Below are positions 37,984-47,274 of a stretch of 64,000 bases of DNA, piece after piece. Source of the stretch: Mycolicibacterium komossense (GTDB taxonomy: Bacteria > Actinomycetota > Actinomycetes > Mycobacteriales > Mycobacteriaceae). The position numbers and the translations under genes are program-made. The notes under the pieces were generated by a model that saw only the letters and a program-made list of their open reading frames with translations, was not told where the DNA came from and did not search any database. Each line of letters opens with the position of its first letter. Positions within the stretch are counted from its first letter, which is position 1. The stretch is from assembly GCF_025822605.1 (NCBI RefSeq), contig NZ_JACKTY010000018.1, positions 186,141 through 250,140 on the forward strand, in the 5' to 3' direction.

Positions 37984-38487
37984 ATGGTCGAACGGGATCG
38001 CGACGAATCCGGGCGGCCGCGCAACACGCGACCGCGTGACGCTCTGGGCCGGCCGCTTCCGAAAGGCAGCGACGGGGTGCCGCGCATCGCCGACGATCTG
38101 GAGTTGCCCGCGGCGCGGTCGCTCGCCTATGCCCAGAGCCTCCTGGACCGAGGCCTCGCGTTCACTGCGCACGAGGTACTCGAGGCGGCATGGAAGAACG
38201 GTCCGGTCATCGAGCGACCACTGTGGCAGGGGCTCGCTCAACTCGCCGTCGGTATCACCCACGTCCAGCGTGGCAACCTCGACGGTGCGATCACCCTGCT
38301 GCGGCGCGGATCCGAGCGCCTACGCGACGCGACCAGCCCCGCGCCCCACTCGGTGGACATCGACGGCCTGCTCGCCTGGGCGAGCGCGATGATCGAGAAT
38401 CTGGCCGCAGGTTCCGACGTCGCATCGCCCCGCCTGAATCCGGCGTTGACTCTCGACCGACCAGCACCGGGCAGCCACCGCGTGTAA
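37984..38487 (+). CDS. DUF309 domain protein
   Basis: The 167-residue protein carries the DUF309 helical core: FTAHEVLEAAWK, then RPLWQGLAQLAVGITHVQRGN and LDGAITLLRRGSERL. The 40-residue N-terminal part is basic and probably flexible. The biochemical role of this family is not known. Its start is 70 bases from the divergent DUF5709-like gene, a neighbourhood I cannot interpret further. Confidence 0.82.
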   Translation: MVERDRDESGRPRNTRPRDALGRPLPKGSDGVPRIADDLELPAARSLAYAQSLLDRGLAFTAHEVLEAAWKNGPVIERPLWQGLAQLAVGITHVQRGNLDGAITLLRRGSERLRDATSPAPHSVDIDGLLAWASAMIENLAAGSDVASPRLNPALTLDRPAPGSHRV

Positions 38488-38585
38488 CGTCGGCTCAGTT
38501 GGGTGTTGTCGCCGGTGAGGGACATGAACCAACCCGTATTGGGACCGCCCTGCGTGCGGGAGTCGGATGCCCAGAAGGGGCGTCC

Positions 38586-39314
38586 ATGACGTATTGCATC
38601 GGCGTGATGCTCGACAACGGGATCATCTTCGCCTCGGATTCACGCACGAACGCCGGCATGGACAACTTCGCCAAGTTCTGCAAGATGACCGTCTTCGAAC
38701 GCCCCGGCGACCGGGTGATCGTCCTGCTGAGTTCGGGGAATCTGGCCGGTACGCAGGCGGTCATCAGCGTGCTGACGCAGCGCTGCGCCGACGGCGACGC
38801 GGAGACGAACCTCTACGGCGCCCGCACGATGTTCGATGTGGCGCGGTTGGTGGCGGACGCGATGCGCGCCATCGAGGAGCGCGACGCCGGCCATCTGGAG
38901 GGCAACCGGGTCGGATTCAACGCCTCGTTCATCGTCGGCGGACAGCTCGACGGCGAGCCGATCCGGTTGTTCCGGATCTATGCCGAAGGCAATTTCATCG
39001 AAGCCAGCACCGACACGCCCTTCCTGCAGACGGGCGAGACCAAGTACGGCAAACCGATCCTCGACCGCGTGCTGACGCGACACACCCCGCTCGCCGATGC
39101 CACGAAATGCGTTCTGGTGTCTTTTGATTCGACCCTGCGCAGCAACCTCTCGGTCGGCATGCCGATCGATCTGATCTGTTACGAACGTGACAGCCTCGCC
39201 GTGCAGTACCGGCGACGGTTCGACCAGGGCGATCCCTATTTCACTGCCCTGAGCCATGATTGGGGCGAAGGAACGCGGCAGGTGTTCCGCGATCTGCCGG
39301 AATTGAGCTGGTGA
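38586..39314 (+). CDS. Anbu-type bacterial proteasome-related protease (Ntn hydrolase)
   Basis: The 242-residue protein belongs to the Anbu/bacterial proteasome homologue family. It starts MTYCIGVMLDNGIIFASDSRTNAG, with Thr2 as the expected N-terminal nucleophile after Met removal and the SDSRTN segment conserved in Anbu. The fold is that of proteasome beta subunits. Anbu genes usually sit beside a transglutaminase-like gene, an alpha-E protein and an ATP-grasp protein; only the first is present here. Mycobacteria have the regular 20S proteasome elsewhere, so this is an extra system. Confidence 0.88.
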   Translation: MTYCIGVMLDNGIIFASDSRTNAGMDNFAKFCKMTVFERPGDRVIVLLSSGNLAGTQAVISVLTQRCADGDAETNLYGARTMFDVARLVADAMRAIEERDAGHLEGNRVGFNASFIVGGQLDGEPIRLFRIYAEGNFIEASTDTPFLQTGETKYGKPILDRVLTRHTPLADATKCVLVSFDSTLRSNLSVGMPIDLICYERDSLAVQYRRRFDQGDPYFTALSHDWGEGTRQVFRDLPELSW

Positions 39315-39397
39315 ACGGCCACCGTGACGGCAAAACCGCCCACCCCACCCGACCCGTCACCAGCCAGGAACCCTTCTGGGATACCGGAGAACTCGCC

Positions 39398-40210
39398 ATG
39401 AAAATCAACGTCGGCTTCGAAATGGTCTTCGACTGCCCGCAGCCAACCCCGATGATCTTCAACCTCAATGTCCACTTCACGCGGGTCTCCGATGTCGTCG
39501 GCCGCGACGTCCTGCTGGTCGACCCGCCGGTGCCGATGGCCGCCTATCGCGACGACTTCGGCAACTGGTGCACGCGCATCGTTGCACCGGTGGGCCGGAC
39601 TCGCATCTCCGCCGATGCCATCGTCAACGACAGTGGCCTACCCGATGCTCTCGTTCCCGGGGCGCACCAGCTTTCCGTACCGGATCTGCCCGAGAACACA
39701 CTGCTCTTCCTGCTCGGCAGCCGCTACTGCGACACCGACCGGCTGTCACAGACGGCGTGGGATCTCTTCGGGCGGGCTCCGACGGGATGGGCTCGCGTGC
39801 AAGCAATCTGCGATTACGTCCATCAGCACATCACGTTCGACTATCAGCAGGCGGACAACACCAGGACAGCGCTGGAAGCGTTCAACGGACGCGTGGGGGT
39901 CTGTCGCGATTTCACCCATCTCGCCGTCGCGTTCTGCCGCTGCATGAACATCCCGGCCCGCTACTGCACTGGATATCTCGGCGATATCGGGATGCCGCCG
40001 CCGTACGGTCCGATGGATTTCGCGGCCTGGTTCGAGGTCTTCCTCGGCGGACGATGGCATACCTTCGACGCGCGCAACAACACGCCGCGGATCGGCCGGG
40101 TGCTGATCGCACGCGGCCGCGATGCCGCCGACGTCGCGCTGAGTAACACGTTCGGCCAGAACACCCTGAGCAGCTTCCGGGTCTGGACCGACGAGATACC
40201 TGCCGCTTGA
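39398..40210 (+). CDS. Transglutaminase-like cysteine protease, Anbu partner
   Basis: The 270-residue protein has an N-terminal beta-domain and a transglutaminase-like core with Cys169 in VGVCRDFTHLA and the Asp in WHTFDAR. In most transglutaminase-like enzymes a His precedes the Trp of the third motif; here it reads DFAAWFE, so the usual catalytic His seems absent. The ATG at 39398 follows GGAGAA by seven bases; an in-frame GTG at 39311, overlapping the Anbu stop, is possible. The pair is a conserved association in proteobacteria and some actinobacteria. Confidence 0.82.
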   Translation: MKINVGFEMVFDCPQPTPMIFNLNVHFTRVSDVVGRDVLLVDPPVPMAAYRDDFGNWCTRIVAPVGRTRISADAIVNDSGLPDALVPGAHQLSVPDLPENTLLFLLGSRYCDTDRLSQTAWDLFGRAPTGWARVQAICDYVHQHITFDYQQADNTRTALEAFNGRVGVCRDFTHLAVAFCRCMNIPARYCTGYLGDIGMPPPYGPMDFAAWFEVFLGGRWHTFDARNNTPRIGRVLIARGRDAADVALSNTFGQNTLSSFRVWTDEIPAA

Positions 40211-40306
40211 GCCGACGGCGCAGAAGTCCGGCCGCCGCACGCAACATCGACGTTAAATGCGGCTTCTGAGGCTGCCCGCAGCGAGCAGGTGCACCACACT
40301 GTGACA

Positions 40307-41092
40307 ATGTTTTCATTGCAGGGAAAGTCGGTCGTCGTCACCGGTGGCAGTAAAGGAATCGGGCGCGGGATCGCGGCGGTCTTCGCCACCGCAGGTGCCA
40401 ATGTCGCCATCGCAGCCCGCTCCGCGGTGGACCTCGATTCCGCCGTCGCGGATCTCGACGGCCTGGGTTCCGGCACGGTGATCGGCGTGAGTGCCGATGT
40501 CAGTCAACGGGATTCGTGTGTGGCGATGGCCGCGGAGGTGGTCGCGGCGTTCGGCGGGATCGACGTGCTATGCGCGAATGCGGGCATCTTTCCCGACGCC
40601 CCGCTGAAGTCGATGACCTCCGAACAGCTCGACCAGATGCTCGACACCAATGTCAAGGGCACCTTCTACAGCGTGCAGGCGTGCCTGGATGCACTGATCG
40701 CTTCCGGCCGCGGACGGGTGGTGTTGACGTCATCGATCACCGGTCCGATCACCGGCTTCCCCGGCTGGACGCACTATGGCGCTTCCAAGGCGGCGCAGCT
40801 GGGTTTCATGCGGACCGCCGCGATCGAACTCTCCCCGCACAAGATCACCGTCAACGCGGTATTGCCCGGCAACATCCTGACCGAGGGAATTGCGGAGATG
40901 GGCGAGGATTACATCGCCCAGATGGCGCGGTCCATCCCGGCGGGTGCGCTCGGCGAGCCCGCGGATATCGGCTACGCGGTCGCGTTCCTGGCCAGCGACG
41001 AGGCCGGGTACATCACCGGACAGACGTTGACAGTCGACGGCGGGCAGGTGCTACCCGAATCCCCCGAAGCGCTGTCGAGCACAGGGGTCTGA
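40307..41092 (+). CDS. Short-chain dehydrogenase/reductase (FabG-like)
   Basis: The 261-residue classical SDR has TGGSKGIG near residue 13, CANAG in the middle strand, and an active site with Ser in TSSITG and YGASK. The C-terminus ends [13 protein letters not shown], the usual SDR tail. Several starts are possible (GTG 40289, GTG 40301, ATG 40307) with no strong ribosome site; the last gives the normal length. It could be a 3-oxoacyl or alcohol dehydrogenase. It follows the transglutaminase gene after about 100 bases and seems unrelated to it. Confidence 0.85.
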   Translation: MFSLQGKSVVVTGGSKGIGRGIAAVFATAGANVAIAARSAVDLDSAVADLDGLGSGTVIGVSADVSQRDSCVAMAAEVVAAFGGIDVLCANAGIFPDAPLKSMTSEQLDQMLDTNVKGTFYSVQACLDALIASGRGRVVLTSSITGPITGFPGWTHYGASKAAQLGFMRTAAIELSPHKITVNAVLPGNILTEGIAEMGEDYIAQMARSIPAGALGEPADIGYAVAFLASDEAGYITGQTLTVDGGQVLPESPEALSSTGV

Positions 41093-41130
41093 GCCGTACC
41101 GAACTCGGCCCAGACCCCGTAGATCGCTCG

Positions 41131-41547
41131 TTAACCGTTCTGGAACTCGTTGAACGCCTGCAGCAGATCAGCGCCACCCAAACCGGACACACCGCACTGC
41201 TTCTGCAGGTCTACCAACGGCCGGGTGATGCCTTTGAGCTCCAGGTACTCACCTGGGTTGGCGGTGAAGTAGGCCCGAACCGAGGCGCGGGCGTCATCCG
41301 GTGACTGCGATGCCGCGTTGGTGAGCACCTGGTCGGCGCCGGGATGGGCGATCAGGAACTGGCTGGCGGCGCCGGACACCGAGCTGATGGTGCCAGTGGC
41401 ACCGCTGGCCGAACACGGCGCGGCATTGGCGGCCGGTGCGGTGATCGTGGCGGCGGCGATTCCGGCGAGCAGGCAGCCGGCGAATGCGCCGCTGACACCG
41501 CGGCGCATGGTGAAACCAGTCATTTTCATCAGTTTGTTGTCCTTCAT
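41131..41547 (-). CDS. Secreted haem-binding protein (Rv0203-like hemophore family)
   Basis: The 138-residue protein has a Sec signal peptide with a long Ala/Gly-rich core and an AxA cleavage site at about residue 43 (PAANAAPCS). The mature part is a small helical domain with two cysteines, typical of the mycobacterial hemophore-related family (HGxQ-type excluded). Members bind haem outside the cell and pass it to membrane transporters. Several Met codons near the start make the exact start uncertain. An exact SigF-like promoter lies upstream. Confidence 0.78.
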   Translation of the reverse strand: MKDNKLMKMTGFTMRRGVSGAFAGCLLAGIAAATITAPAANAAPCSASGATGTISSVSGAASQFLIAHPGADQVLTNAASQSPDDARASVRAYFTANPGEYLELKGITRPLVDLQKQCGVSGLGGADLLQAFNEFQNG

Positions 41548-41952
41548 ATTCGACAGATCCGCGACGAGTTGGTCGCACCATTCCCCGTGCCCGAATCACA
41601 ACGTACCCGCAGGAAAATGGCCCCAAACCGACCTTCGCCGCCAGCACAGTCCGTCCCGTCGGGCGTTACAGGTTTCGGGTGTGAGTTCCCGCTCTATCGG
41701 CGTGAATTCACTAAGGCGATAACCAGATTTCGCGCACGTCTTTAAGGACGGGAGCAATCGTCTTATCCGATCGTGATCCGGCAGTGTGGCCGACGGTAAC
41801 CAGATCGTTATAGAAGCTGGTCGCAGAACGATATCGGCACGAGATCGGCCCTCGTGTTACCCGTCAGTAACCTACGCACCCGTAACCTAGGTTATTCTCG
41901 TGACTACGGCTCGTGACTACGCGCAGTAATCCAGTTATCGGAGGCAACACTG
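41548..41952. other. Divergent intergenic region with SigF-like promoter, palindrome and direct repeat
   Basis: There is no supported gene in these 405 bases. The perfect palindrome TAACCTAGGTTA is at 41883-41894, and a 12-base direct repeat CTCGTGACTACG at 41897-41908 and 41910-41921. Both lie 30-70 bases before the alpha/beta-hydrolase start, where a regulator would bind. GGAGG precedes that ATG by eight bases. Confidence 0.6.
41604..41628 (-). promoter_or_regulatory. SigF-like promoter of the haem-binding protein gene
   Basis: On the minus strand GTTT is followed by exactly 16 bases and GGGTA, identical in layout to two others in this window. It leaves a leader of about 50 bases. Confidence 0.6.
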
Positions 41953-42819
41953 ATGGACGACATGCGGTACCTGGAGCTACACGGTGAACGTGTCGCTTAC
42001 CAGGACGCCGGTGACGGCGAAGCGTTGCTACTGATCCACGGCATGGCCGGCAGTTCGGCCACCTGGCGCGACGTCATCCCTGCACTGGCCAAGAACTACC
42101 GGGTGATTGCGCCCGATCTACTCGGCCACGGCCAGTCCGACAAGCCACGCGGTGACTACTCCCTCGGGGCGTTCGCCGCTTCGCTGCGCGACCTGCTCGA
42201 CGAACTGGGCATCGCGCGGGCGACGGTGATCGGTCAATCCCTCGGCGGCGGTATCGCCATGCAATTCGCCTACCAGCACCGCGACCGCTGTGAGCGCGTG
42301 GTCCTGATCGGCAGCGGCGGCCTCGGACCCGACCTGAGCTGGACACTGCGGCTGCTGTCCGCGCCGGGTGCTGAGTTGATCCTGCCGGTGATCGCTCCCT
42401 CACAGGTGCTGTCAGCGGGCAACAAGATCAAGTCGCTGCTGTCCTCGGCCGGTGTGCAGTCCGCGCGCGGCGCCGAACTGTGGAGTGCCTACTCTTCATT
42501 GTCGGATCGCGACACCCGCAACGCGTTCCTGCGCACGCTGCGCTCGGTCGTCGACTACCGGGGTCAAGCAGTCAGCGCGCTGAACAAGCTGCACCTGACG
42601 GCCCAGATGCCGGTGATGTTCATCTGGGGCGACAAGGACAAGATCATCCCGGTGTCCCACGGCTATGCCGCCCATGAGGCGCTTCCGGGCAGCCGGCTGG
42701 AAATCCTGCCTGGCCTCGGGCATTTCCCCCACGTGGAGTCCCCTACGCAGGTCGTGGCGCTCCTGGAGGACTTCATCGCCACCACTGAGCGACGGTCCGC
42801 CCTGATCACCCGCTGCTGA
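41953..42819 (+). CDS. Alpha/beta hydrolase
   Basis: The 288-residue protein has the canonical fold: oxyanion HGMAGSS at 29-35, the nucleophile Ser96 in GQSLGGG, an acid in WGDKDKIIP and the His in GLGHFPH. The family includes esterases, epoxide hydrolases, and C-C hydrolases; the lid region (ELILPVIAPSQVLSAGNKIKS) gives no clear specificity. A strong ribosome site and a nearby palindrome and repeat suggest regulated expression. The SDR gene follows after 50 bases. Confidence 0.86.
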   Translation: MDDMRYLELHGERVAYQDAGDGEALLLIHGMAGSSATWRDVIPALAKNYRVIAPDLLGHGQSDKPRGDYSLGAFAASLRDLLDELGIARATVIGQSLGGGIAMQFAYQHRDRCERVVLIGSGGLGPDLSWTLRLLSAPGAELILPVIAPSQVLSAGNKIKSLLSSAGVQSARGAELWSAYSSLSDRDTRNAFLRTLRSVVDYRGQAVSALNKLHLTAQMPVMFIWGDKDKIIPVSHGYAAHEALPGSRLEILPGLGHFPHVESPTQVVALLEDFIATTERRSALITRC

Positions 42820-42869
42820 CTGTCACCCATGGTGGGTAGCCTCGGACTCAACGAGTCAGGAGGGCACAC

Positions 42870-43754
42870 ATGACGGGTCGAACCATCGTCATCACCGGCG
42901 CCAGTGACGGGCTTGGTGCGGCGGCCGCCGCGCGGCTGAGTCGTAGCGGCGAGAACGTCGTAGTGGTCGGACGGTCACCGCAGAAGACCGAAGCCGTCGC
43001 GGCGCCGCTGGGAGCCGACTATTTCATCGCCGACTTTGCCGATCTCACCCAGGTTCGGGAGCTGGCCAATCAGCTGCTCTCGCGCTACCCCCGCATCGAC
43101 GTGCTCGCCAACAACGCGGGCGGGATCATGAGCGCCGAGCGGGTCAGCACGGTCGACGGCCACGAGAAGACGTTCCAGGTCAACCATCTGGCACCGTTCC
43201 TGCTGACCAGCTTGCTTCTGGATCGGTTGATCGAATCGAGGGCCTCGGTGCTCAACACCAGCAGCGTCGGCAACCGGCTGTTCGGCCATATCGACATCAC
43301 CGATCTCGACCACGAGCGCAGCTACAAGGCGCAGAAAGCCTACGGGGACGCGAAGCTCGCCAACATCTTGTTCACCAAGGAGTTGCACCGGCGCTATCAC
43401 GGAGCCGGAATCTCCACTGCCGCATTCCATCCCGGCCCGGTGGCATCCAATTTCGGAGCCGAGTCCGGCAACGGTCTGCTGAATTTCCTCTACCAGTCGC
43501 CGCTGAAGAACTTCGCGCTGATCGGCCCCGAACAGGGCTCGGACCAGCTGGTGTGGCTGGCCTCGGCTACGCCCGGGGTGGATTGGACCTCCGGCGAGTA
43601 CTACGCCAGGCACAAACCCGGCCGCCCGAACAAGCAGGCTTTCGACCCCGTGCTGGCCGAGCAGCTGTGGGAGCGCAGCCTCGATATGGTCACCGTGTCC
43701 GAGACACCGGGCCACGAGACACCCGGCCCCGCGACACCAGGAGCACCGTCATGA
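42870..43754 (+). CDS. Short-chain dehydrogenase (retinol-dehydrogenase-like)
   Basis: The 294-residue SDR has TGASDGLG at 9-16, NNAGG, NTSSVG and YGDAK. Its C-terminus carries an odd, low-complexity tail of TPG repeats ([17 protein letters not shown]), created by a short tandem repeat in the DNA. AGGAGG precedes the ATG. It overlaps the SRPBCC gene by four bases (ATGA). Likely substrates are hydrophobic alcohols or aldehydes; this is inference. Confidence 0.86.
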   Translation: MTGRTIVITGASDGLGAAAAARLSRSGENVVVVGRSPQKTEAVAAPLGADYFIADFADLTQVRELANQLLSRYPRIDVLANNAGGIMSAERVSTVDGHEKTFQVNHLAPFLLTSLLLDRLIESRASVLNTSSVGNRLFGHIDITDLDHERSYKAQKAYGDAKLANILFTKELHRRYHGAGISTAAFHPGPVASNFGAESGNGLLNFLYQSPLKNFALIGPEQGSDQLVWLASATPGVDWTSGEYYARHKPGRPNKQAFDPVLAEQLWERSLDMVTVSETPGHETPGPATPGAPS

Positions 43755-44221
43755 CCGTCACCGTCGTCGATTCCGGCCCCAATCAGGTCAGCCGGTCGGT
43801 CGAGGTCCACGCCCCCGCCGCCGAGTTGTTCGCCCTCGTCGCCGACCCCCGTCGCCATAGCGAACTCGACGGTTCGGGCACGGTTCACGACAACATCAAA
43901 GGCCCGGCGAAACTCGTTGCCGGCGCCAAGTTCTCGACGAGAATGCGGATGAAGGGGGTGCCCTACTGGATCGTCAGCACCGTCACCGCGCTCAAGCCCG
44001 ACGAACTGGTCGAATGGCGGCATCCGATCGGACACCACTGGCGCTGGGAGTTCGAGGCGCTGTCCCCGACGCTGACCCGGGTGACCGAAACCTTCGACTA
44101 CCGCAAAACCGGCCCGCTCAAGGACAGCCTGAAGTACTACGAGCGCACGGGTTTCGTCAAGGGCAACACCAAAGGGATCGAGTCCACCCTGACCAAGCTG
44201 GCCGCCAAGTACCCCGGCTGA
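43751..44221 (+). CDS. SRPBCC-family (polyketide cyclase/dehydrase-like) protein
   Basis: The 156-residue protein is a START-like SRPBCC barrel: [20 protein letters not shown], then [16 protein letters not shown] and VTETFDY. Such proteins bind hydrophobic ligands in a deep cavity and are common in mycobacteria. It is translationally coupled with the SDR, which may act on the same ligand. No catalytic residues can be assigned. Confidence 0.82.
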   Translation: MTVTVVDSGPNQVSRSVEVHAPAAELFALVADPRRHSELDGSGTVHDNIKGPAKLVAGAKFSTRMRMKGVPYWIVSTVTALKPDELVEWRHPIGHHWRWEFEALSPTLTRVTETFDYRKTGPLKDSLKYYERTGFVKGNTKGIESTLTKLAAKYPG

Positions 44222-44224
44222 TCG

Positions 44225-44371
44225 TCAGAACGCGATAAAGAGGATCTCGTCGCGCGAGTATTCGTGTCCTGGGTGGTTTTCGGACAGGTGCTTCTGCGTC
44301 TTCTCCACGAGGTCGTCCTCGTTGGCGCCGACAATCGACTCGCCACACGGGCAGTTCAGATGCGTCTTCAT
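44225..44371 (-). CDS. Small DUF1059-like protein
   Basis: A 48-residue protein with the DUF1059 pattern: CPCGESIVGANEDDLVEKTQKH, then HPGHEYSRDEIL. It ends three bases from the convergent SRPBCC gene. The Cys pair and His could bind a metal. Function unknown; short length limits certainty. Confidence 0.62.
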   Translation of the reverse strand: MKTHLNCPCGESIVGANEDDLVEKTQKHLSENHPGHEYSRDEILFIAF

Positions 44372-44500
44372 CCCGTCAGGTCTACCCGAACTCTCGCAAC
44401 CGGGAAAGCCCGGGCCGTCTCTTGCGTAATTCGCTTGAATCAATAAATGATGGGCTCGACTCAAGTGATCCGCGATCCGCGTTAGGACGGTGCCCAGCCC

Positions 44501-45796
44501 GTGTGGGATTTCGAGACCGACCCCGAATACCAGGAAAAGCTCGACTGGGTCGAGGAGCTGATGGTCACCGAGCTGGAACCGCTCGACCTGGTGGCACTCG
44601 ACCCGTACGACAAGCGCAACCCCGACGTGATGGCCGTCCTGCGACCGTTGCAGCAGAAGGTCAAAGACCACGGGCTGTGGGCGGCGCATCTGAGCCCCGA
44701 CCTCGGCGGCCAGGGTTACGGCCAGGTGAAGCTGGCCCTGTTGAATGAAATCCTCGGTCGATCCCGTTGGGCCCCATCGGTATTCGGATCACAGGCACCG
44801 GACTCCGGCAATGCCGAGATCATCGCCCTGTTCGGAACCGACGAGCAGAAGCGCCGATACCTGCAGCCACTGCTCGACGGTGAGATCAGCTCCTGCTATT
44901 CGATGACCGAGCCGCAGGGCGGGTCCGATCCCGGGCTGTTCGTCACCCGCGCCGAGCGGGACGGCGACTCCTGGTTGATCAACGGTGAGAAGTGGTTCTC
45001 CTCGAACGCCAGGCACGCGTCGTTCTACATCGTCATGGCCGTCACCAATCCCGACGCGCGCACCCGCGACAAGATGTCGCTGTTCATCGTGCCGGCCGAG
45101 ACACCGGGCATCGAGATCGTCCGCAACGTCGGCGTCGGTGGCGAGTCGTCGGATCACGCGTCGCACGGGTACGTCCGCTACACCGACGTCCGGGTACCTC
45201 TCGACCATGTCCTCGGCGGGGAGGGCCAGGCGTTTGCGATCGCCCAGACCCGGCTCGGCGGTGGCCGAATCCATCACGCCATGCGCACGATTGCCCTGGC
45301 GCGCAAAGCTTTCGACATGATGTGTGAGCGCGCGGTGTCCCGCCAGACCCGCCAAGGTGCACTCGGCAGCTTCCAGATGACCCAGGAGAAGGTCGCCGAC
45401 AGCTGGATCCAGATCGAGCAGTTCCGGCTGCTGGTCCTGCGCACCGCGTGGCTGATCGACAAACATCACGACTATCAGTTGGTGCGCCGCGACATCGCCG
45501 CGGTGAAGGTGGCGATGCCTCAGGTATTGCACGATGTCGTGCAGCGGGCCATGCACCTGCACGGCGCCCTCGGTGTCTCCAACGAGATGCCGTTCATCAG
45601 GATGATGGTCGCCGCGGAATCCCTCGGCATCGCCGACGGCCCCACTGAAGTGCACAAACTGACGCTGGCGCGCCGCACCCTCAAGGAGTACGAGCCGGTG
45701 ACCACGCTGTTCCCGTCGGCGCATATCCCGACCCGCCGCGCCGAGGCGCAGGCCCGGCTCGCCGAGCGCCTTGAGCTCGAGGTCGCCGAGCTCTAG
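44501..45796 (+). CDS. Acyl-CoA dehydrogenase (431 aa)
   Basis: This flavoprotein has the ACAD domains in order: helical N-terminus, beta-barrel with YSMTEPQGGSDP, and C-terminal helices with MHLHGALGVSNEMPF. It oxidises an acyl-CoA thioester to the enoyl form in the matrix of fatty-acid or amino-acid breakdown. GTG start. The TetR gene follows after seven bases in the same direction, so self-regulation is likely. The substrate chain cannot be predicted; the long N-terminus (DLVALDPYDKRNP) is typical of the FadE group with branched or bulky substrates. Confidence 0.9.
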   Translation: MWDFETDPEYQEKLDWVEELMVTELEPLDLVALDPYDKRNPDVMAVLRPLQQKVKDHGLWAAHLSPDLGGQGYGQVKLALLNEILGRSRWAPSVFGSQAPDSGNAEIIALFGTDEQKRRYLQPLLDGEISSCYSMTEPQGGSDPGLFVTRAERDGDSWLINGEKWFSSNARHASFYIVMAVTNPDARTRDKMSLFIVPAETPGIEIVRNVGVGGESSDHASHGYVRYTDVRVPLDHVLGGEGQAFAIAQTRLGGGRIHHAMRTIALARKAFDMMCERAVSRQTRQGALGSFQMTQEKVADSWIQIEQFRLLVLRTAWLIDKHHDYQLVRRDIAAVKVAMPQVLHDVVQRAMHLHGALGVSNEMPFIRMMVAAESLGIADGPTEVHKLTLARRTLKEYEPVTTLFPSAHIPTRRAEAQARLAERLELEVAEL

Positions 45797-45803
45797 TGCC
45801 GTC

Positions 45804-46448
45804 GTGACTTCCACCGATACCCGCGGCAACCTACTGTCCGCGGCCGAACAGTTATTCGCCGACCGCGGCGTCGACGGAGTCAGCTTGCGCGAGATTGCGC
45901 GCAGAGCCGGCGCGAAGAACGTCATCGCGGTGCAGTACCACTTCGCCGACCGCGACGGCGTGCTCCAGGGCATCCTCGACAAGCACCTGCCCGCGGTGGA
46001 TGCCCGCAGGCACGCGCTGCTCGACGCGGCCGAAACCGCTCCGGAGCTGCGCGCGTTGGCCGGTGCGCTGGTCCGGCCCCTTGGTGCCAAACTGGCCGAT
46101 ACCGAAGGCGGCCCGGCCTTCCTGCAGGTGTACGCAGACCTGTTGAACCGGCCGAAACTGAGCCTGGAGGTGCTGGAAGGAGAAGCCGGCCGGTTCAGCA
46201 GCCTGCGGCGCTGGCGCGAACTCGTCGCGCCGTTGTTGGACCCCGACGCCGCCAAGATGCATCCCCGACTCAATGCGCTGCTCTACACCGCAGTGGAGCT
46301 GGCCCGACGGGCCCAGGCGGGTCCACACACCGACGACCGACTGTTCATCAGTCACCTCATCGACCTGGTGTCCGCGATCCTCGGCGCGCCCGTGTCTGGG
46401 GAGACTCGGCAACTGCTCGCCGAGCGCGAGCTCCGTCGCGCCGTCTAG
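45804..46448 (+). CDS. TetR-family transcriptional regulator
   Basis: The 214-residue protein has the TetR helix-turn-helix at about 8-55 (ADRGVDGVSLREIARRAGAKNVIAVQYHFADRDG) and a helical sensor domain. GTG start seven bases after the acyl-CoA dehydrogenase stop, so it is in the same transcript and probably represses it. The TauE-type exporter gene follows after 18 bases. Confidence 0.85.
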   Translation: MTSTDTRGNLLSAAEQLFADRGVDGVSLREIARRAGAKNVIAVQYHFADRDGVLQGILDKHLPAVDARRHALLDAAETAPELRALAGALVRPLGAKLADTEGGPAFLQVYADLLNRPKLSLEVLEGEAGRFSSLRRWRELVAPLLDPDAAKMHPRLNALLYTAVELARRAQAGPHTDDRLFISHLIDLVSAILGAPVSGETRQLLAERELRRAV

Positions 46449-46466
46449 TCCGCACTCGCCGATCCG

Positions 46467-47225
46467 ATGAGTTGGACTCAGATCACCCTGCTGGTCGTCG
46501 CGGGCATCAGCGGCGGATTAACCGGCAGTATCGCCGGCCTGGCCTCGGTGACCACCTATCCCGCCCTGCTGGCCGTGGGCCTGCCGCCCGTCGCCGCCAA
46601 CGTCACCAACACCGTGGCCCTGGTGTTCAACGGCGTCGGGTCGATCTGGGGTTCGCGGCCCGAGCTGAAAGGCCAGGGCGCTTTCCTGCTGCGCACGGTG
46701 CCAGTGGCCGTGCTCGGCGGTGTCCTCGGCGCGGTGCTGCTGCTCAATACGCCGGCCGATGGGTTCGAGAAACTCGTACCCATCCTGATCGGCCTCTCGG
46801 CGATCGCCATCCTGCTACCGCCCCCGGCGCTGACACCCGGCGAGCAGCCGCGCAAAAGCAGGTCCATGCGGGTACTCGAAGCGGCCGCGATCCTGTCGAT
46901 CGCCGTCTACGGCGGCTATTTCGGAGCGGCCGCCGGAGTGCTCCTGCTCGCGCTGTTGCTGCGCGCGGGCGGCGCGACGCTGCCACATGCGAACGCATCG
47001 AAGAATGTCCTGCTCGGGGCGTCGAACTCGGTGGCGGCGCTGATCTTCGTGTTCGTGGCGCCCGTCCACTGGGCGGCGGTCGTACCGCTGGGTGCGGGCT
47101 GCCTGATCGGTTCCCGGCTGGGCCCGATCGTCGTGCGGCACGCCCCTGCGACGCCGATCCGGTTGTTGATCGGCGTCGGCGGGATGGTGCTGGCGATCAA
47201 GCTCGGGATCGACGCCTACTCGTGA
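46467..47225 (+). CDS. TauE/SafE-family sulfite/organosulfur exporter-like membrane protein
   Basis: The 252-residue protein has eight hydrophobic segments with the TauE/SafE pattern GGLTGSIAGLASVTTYPAL and GGYFGAAAGVLLLALLLR in the two halves. The family exports sulfite, sulfoacetate or related anions in some bacteria. It lies downstream of a TetR and may be co-transcribed. The region after it carries a hairpin against the convergent htdZ gene. Confidence 0.85.
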   Translation: MSWTQITLLVVAGISGGLTGSIAGLASVTTYPALLAVGLPPVAANVTNTVALVFNGVGSIWGSRPELKGQGAFLLRTVPVAVLGGVLGAVLLLNTPADGFEKLVPILIGLSAIAILLPPPALTPGEQPRKSRSMRVLEAAAILSIAVYGGYFGAAAGVLLLALLLRAGGATLPHANASKNVLLGASNSVAALIFVFVAPVHWAAVVPLGAGCLIGSRLGPIVVRHAPATPIRLLIGVGGMVLAIKLGIDAYS

Positions 47226-47274
47226 TTTCGGCGTGTCCGGTCGCCGTGAGCGCAACCCAGCACGCCGAAATCAC
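47222..47274. terminator. Long-arm hairpin between convergent genes
   Basis: Arms GTGATTTCGGCGTG (47222-47235) and CACGCCGAAATCAC (47261-47274) are fully complementary over 14 bases with a 25-base loop. It begins at the stop of the exporter and ends at htdZ, so it can form in both transcripts. There is no U-tract, as is usual in mycobacteria. A related element occurs at 52115-52167. Confidence 0.7.

Noticed and set aside
42835..42870. GGGTA before the retinol-dehydrogenase-like gene as a SigF -10
   Set aside because: No GTTT at a 15-17 base distance upstream.
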